This document shows positions 32,001-34,334 of a stretch of 34,334 bases of DNA, one piece after another; position 1 is the first letter of the stretch, and the number at the start of each line of letters is the position of its first letter. A program made the position numbers and the translations under genes. The notes beneath the pieces were generated by a model that saw only the letters and a program-made list of their open reading frames with translations, was not told where the DNA came from and did not search any database. This DNA comes from Myxococcota bacterium. GTDB taxonomy: Bacteria; Myxococcota_C; UBA6777. The stretch covers positions 1 through 34,334 of the forward strand of contig CAUJFU010000279.1 of assembly GCA_963169055.1 (NCBI GenBank), given 5' to 3'.

Positions 32001-34334
32001 GCTGTGGAACTGCGTACCGTTTGGTCACCGAACGGGGTATCCGCTCGGCTATGGCCGCGATCTATCGTTTGATGGGTCAGGCATTCGCTGCGATCCCGCC
32101 CGATCTGCTGGCCCGTGAACGTCAAGCCGAAGGCGAACGCAAGCATCTTCCCGCTGAATTCTTTGGCCAAGCCCGTGCTTGTTTGGAAGAGTCCATCGCA
32201 ACAGCCCGTAGCCACGGCAATACACGCGAAGAAGCCAAAAGCCGCCTCGAATTGGGCGTCTTTGAAGCCGAACAAGGAAGCATCGCTCGTGGTCGCTATC
32301 AGGTCGAACAAGCTCGCTCGATCTTTGCTCGCCTTGGGATGGAGTTTTATCGACAACTCGCTGAGCGTATGTTGGAGGATATCGACGCCTACCAACAAGA
32401 GGAAGAGAGCCCTGTCGATGTCGAGCGAGACAACAACCCTCCCTCCCCAAACCCTGCCGCCCAAACCATCCAATTCCGCCTCTCCTTCGACGACAACGAG
32501 CTTGGACCCGCACCCACCCCCGCCGAAGATATCGGCGACGAAGGCGATATCGGCGCTCTGATGGAACAAGCCTCGTCAGGGTTGTTGCCCGCCGTTGTCC
32601 GAAAAACACGACCCCAACACGCCAGCGATACCGCTGAGTCTCTCGCCCCCAAAGAGGCTGCCCTCCGTGCCAATGCCTCGCTCCAAACCCAAGAGGCCGA
32701 GACTCCCGCACAAAAAAACACCGAAGCATGGACCCAAGACAACGACACCATGCTTTCTTTGGGCAACACCAAACAACCCCCCCACGATCAAGACGATGAT
32801 GTCGAACAAACCGTTTCCTTGATGGCGGATGATGTCGAACAACCCGATGAATCCGATGCGTCCGATGCGTCCGATGCGTCCGAGAATAGCGAGATCGGCA
32901 AAGCCACCCCTCTCCATGATGTTGCTTTGCTTTCTCCTGCTTCCGCTATCTCCAATGCCCCCCTACGCCTTCCCCCGCCCTCTTCTCTTAAAAAAGACCC
33001 CCACGCCTACGAAGACCTTGAAACCAACCTTCACCTCAAACCAAGCAACGAAGCCCTCTTGCCCGAAGACCATTATCCCCTCGAATCCCTTGGCGATGCG
33101 CCTTCTTTCACCGAAGACCAACGCGAAAAGTCCACAACCACCGCCGTCTCCCAAACTTCCGAAGAACTCCCAAGCATCGACGATGAAAAAGAGATCCCCG
33201 AAAAAACCATGATCGCTCCCATTCATGTTGTCGAAGCCCTCGCCCAAGCCAGCGTCCGCGAAACCAGCGAGCGCAATCTCTCCGAAAAAAAGGATGCTTT
33301 GGTCGATGCCTTCTCAGAAGCCGACCATGACGACGAGTGGACCGAGCGAAAAACCATGCGGATGCAAGGAATCCCTGCAACCTCCGCAACCCCCATAACA
33401 TCGACAACATCGACAACCTCCACAACCTCTACAACACCGACAAAACCTGCGGCCTCCGCAACCTCCACAACACTGACAAAACCTGCGGCCTCCGCAACCT
33501 CTACAACACCGATAAAACCTGCGACCTCCGCAACCTCCACAACACCCGCAGCCTCCGTATCGTCGGCAGCAAAGACCCCTTCGACCTCCGCATATCCCTC
33601 CGCAAACCCGCCTACAACCATCGCACCATCCGCTGCAAAGTCATCCTCTTCTCCTCAAACTGTGCGGCCTTCATCCTCCGATATCCCGCAACTCTCCGTC
33701 AAAACCACCCCCTCCACAGGCACACCATCCAACCCCGCTAAACCAAACCTGACGCCTCCCACCAAAGACGCCGCCTCCGCAAGATTGCCGTTCCCGATGT
33801 TGTCTAGCCCCGGTATGCCCGGCGTTCTCAACCCTGCCCACTCTGTCCCTGAGATGCCAAGCGTCGGCCAATGGAATCCCGCTCACTCTATCTCCGAGAT
33901 GCCCGGCATCATCGCTCCCCAAGATTCGCCCTCTTCTTCCGCCGATCGCCCCTCTTCTCGCCCTCTCCCCGGAACCCCGTCTTATGATGATCTCCCCGGA
34001 TGGATCGCCCCTGAAGAACAAAAACACCTCCCTCACATGGGTGGCAAACTGCCCTTCCCTAGCCTTTCTCGTACGGATCTCCCTGCGATCCCGCCACCTT
34101 CGATGATCTCGCAGCCCACACAACCCCCTGTCTCCTCCCATACAAAAGAAAACACTCCTCCTTCTATCGCCGCCGTCCCTTCGGCTTCTGCGCCCTCTGC
34201 TCATGACGCACCCACCAAAAAAACCGATAGCTACCCCCCCGAAGAGATCTTCTGGTCCCAAAGCTCCGAAAAGATCGAATCCTTCGCTGTCGAAGAAGAT
34301 CCCCGCTGGCAACAAAAGGGGGGGCGGGGGGGGC
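29027..34334 (+). CDS. Zinc-ribbon / degenerate class III cyclase / AAA ATPase / TPR protein with long disordered tail (3' partial)
   Basis: The frame starts at ATG 29027 (AGGA 6 nt upstream) and stays open to the window end, over 1,769 codons. Residues 15-40 form a zinc ribbon (Cys19, Cys22, Cys33, Cys36). Residues about 60-250 resemble a class III nucleotide cyclase, but 'VTFLYGVFGE' lacks the metal-binding Asp, so it is probably inactive. An AAA domain follows, with Walker A 'GELGIGKT' (277-284) and Walker B 'IVFLLDNLYSAD' (Asp417). TPR repeats cover about 690-1110 ('GDYVQARLYLQEALDIRRQL'). From about 1124 on, the chain is an acidic, then Pro/Ser/Thr-rich disordered tail. The plan is that of multidomain signal-transduction ATPases common in Myxococcota. 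Ligand and output are unknown. Confidence 0.88.
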   Translation, partial: MENQNVGGSVSSFSSLEICGLCGHANPLDQRFCGQCGAELKAYLQRMREVQRGTEEGPQIQVTFLYGVFGESEGGVQDAETLDKLRKRLMGRFRLVVTERGAKFEDMGRGRFSATLGIQDPTEEDPLDAVTLGLKLLRLSAVAPQLPPLRLAATTGRIAKASIEKPLVQEQNAEEIVGGHSLLRLASKVVWHCPVGSLLVDGLTYRMIRDTHRCKRFRLGGGMLSSTAFYEVESSVDAAGASYDPPLVGREREMARMVRVFERVEVGEGPIFFTLTGELGIGKTRLLTAFQQQISGRAMLFRNPRERRRIDRWRRTPYSYFAEILRAFFEIYENEEDELSRQKLVQGILSTATEQSDGRLREMTHLIGLLCQVDFPDSPYIDVEREDPTQLERRAFTALTNYLERAATRRPIVFLLDNLYSADTSSIRLLKHLAQYLESAPVLFVCASRSSLLAQLEEEASLILPGERLTLRPLSEEAARKMLSSLLPERARLSQDAITRVLSIAEGNPFFLRECLRDLNEQGLSAWTAEGGADQIDIPGSIEGILQARISRLQGDERDILQKAAVFGKSFWRGGVEMLLRYEGEIKPGWRVADGVLLDRDDDAEDILTRLEAQGVVQMNHTTTFDGEAQYSFVPSLLQELVYQELSEKLLPAYHRLAAQWLELVARNKHQDIGVDIAHHLELGELSSRAALYWLELGQRALKAFSLDSAIEYLEKALKHLDGTLSHKRVEGLRSLAEAYLQQGRYPESMRCFEQLLSLSWQMGQRVLAAEVYTRMGWVAFLMRDFDKSLDLLKNGHCLHQESDYIRGVAMALSHMGKVYTVLGDYVQARLYLQEALDIRRQLEHAGDLAWTLNDVGNLYFEQGELAEARRYHQESLEIRRRLGHTPQLLQSMNNLALLHVARGDYDAALSELLDILELAEKTGDKLALAVVLANLGEVYLLQGELNASAQHLERAIQTAGKLSDTLILAECYRLYGELALEREAPLVALDCCGTAYRLVTERGIRSAMAAIYRLMGQAFAAIPPDLLARERQAEGERKHLPAEFFGQARACLEESIATARSHGNTREEAKSRLELGVFEAEQGSIARGRYQVEQARSIFARLGMEFYRQLAERMLEDIDAYQQEEESPVDVERDNNPPSPNPAAQTIQFRLSFDDNELGPAPTPAEDIGDEGDIGALMEQASSGLLPAVVRKTRPQHASDTAESLAPKEAALRANASLQTQEAETPAQKNTEAWTQDNDTMLSLGNTKQPPHDQDDDVEQTVSLMADDVEQPDESDASDASDASENSEIGKATPLHDVALLSPASAISNAPLRLPPPSSLKKDPHAYEDLETNLHLKPSNEALLPEDHYPLESLGDAPSFTEDQREKSTTTAVSQTSEELPSIDDEKEIPEKTMIAPIHVVEALAQASVRETSERNLSEKKDALVDAFSEADHDDEWTERKTMRMQGIPATSATPITSTTSTTSTTSTTPTKPAASATSTTLTKPAASATSTTPIKPATSATSTTPAASVSSAAKTPSTSAYPSANPPTTIAPSAAKSSSSPQTVRPSSSDIPQLSVKTTPSTGTPSNPAKPNLTPPTKDAASARLPFPMLSSPGMPGVLNPAHSVPEMPSVGQWNPAHSISEMPGIIAPQDSPSSSADRPSSRPLPGTPSYDDLPGWIAPEEQKHLPHMGGKLPFPSLSRTDLPAIPPPSMISQPTQPPVSSHTKENTPPSIAAVPSASAPSAHDAPTKKTDSYPPEEIFWSQSSEKIESFAVEEDPRWQQKGGRGG
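33442..33549. repeat. 36-bp coding tandem repeat in the disordered tail
   Basis: Three units starting AAAACCTGCG at 33442, 33478 and 33514 encode 12-residue Lys-Pro-Ala-Ala/Thr-Ser-Ala-Thr-Ser-Thr-Thr repeats. Another simple repeat, TCCGATGCG three times at 32852-32878, encodes Ser-Asp-Ala units in the same tail. Confidence 0.75.
34318..34334. other. Terminal G run, likely sequencing or assembly artefact
   Basis: The last 17 bases are seven G, one C, eight G and one C. They read as Gly/Arg codons unlike the acidic tail just before. Poly-G at a contig end is a known artefact of two-colour sequencing chemistry, so the final residues of the last gene should not be trusted. Confidence 0.6.

Noticed and set aside
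31292-32569. Long minus-strand open frame (425 codons) inside the last gene
   Set aside because: The plus strand encodes clear AAA and TPR domains in a continuous frame through this region; the minus frame has no recognisable features.

Overview
The window looks like a chromosomal segment from a Gram-negative bacterium with a large genome, most like the Myxococcota/Bradymonadota (former Deltaproteobacteria) group. This placement is an inference. It rests on ASH/choice-of-anchor-D repeats fused to a VWA domain, long AAA/TPR signalling proteins, a lipid-anchored collagen/YadA-like surface protein, Pro/Ser/Thr-rich linkers and fairly high GC. No phage, CRISPR array, rRNA or complete insertion sequence was seen. 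Both ends cut genes: the VWA protein lacks its start, and the last gene runs off the right edge into an artificial-looking G run.

Layout. 1-3.7 kb: secreted ASH-VWA protein and a membrane protein. 3.7-4.7 kb: tRNA-Ser(UGA) with a clear promoter and terminator, then aat on the opposite strand. 4.8-10.8 kb: mostly single-gene units on alternating strands (kynurenine-formamidase-like cyclase, DUSP23-like phosphatase, thioredoxin with an unknown C-terminal domain, GT1 glycosyltransferase, YqiA-like hydrolase, cyclic-2,3-diphosphoglycerate-synthase-like P-loop protein). 10.8-18.3 kb: TPR protein with a degenerate ATPase region, collagen/YadA-like lipoprotein, YhhN lysoplasmalogenase and kynureninase, bracketed by two inverted copies of a 118-bp MITE. 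18.3-25.7 kb, minus strand: adenosine deaminase, membrane-anchored TlpA-like thioredoxin, CcmH-like protein and a large clan-CD-peptidase/PDZ/thioredoxin fusion, followed by an integron-integrase relative that lacks its catalytic tyrosine. 26-28.9 kb: exported TPR protein, a 58-codon gene coupled to a Clp-fold serine protease, and a lipoprotein. 29.0 kb to the end: a zinc-ribbon/cyclase-like/AAA/TPR protein of more than 1,769 residues with a long disordered tail.

The most notable unnamed structure is a ~125-nt element found twice in the same orientation (5726-5850 and 15907-16030), each time 40-46 nt upstream of a start codon. The copies share sequence blocks and an identical 3' hairpin. A third stem is kept by paired base changes, so the element probably acts as RNA (leader element, small RNA or mobile RNA element). 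Functionally, the formamidase-like cyclase and kynureninase suggest partial tryptophan/kynurenine breakdown from two separate loci. The adjacent TlpA-like, CcmH-like and peptidase-PDZ-thioredoxin genes suggest a periplasmic thiol/disulfide or cytochrome-maturation-related module.
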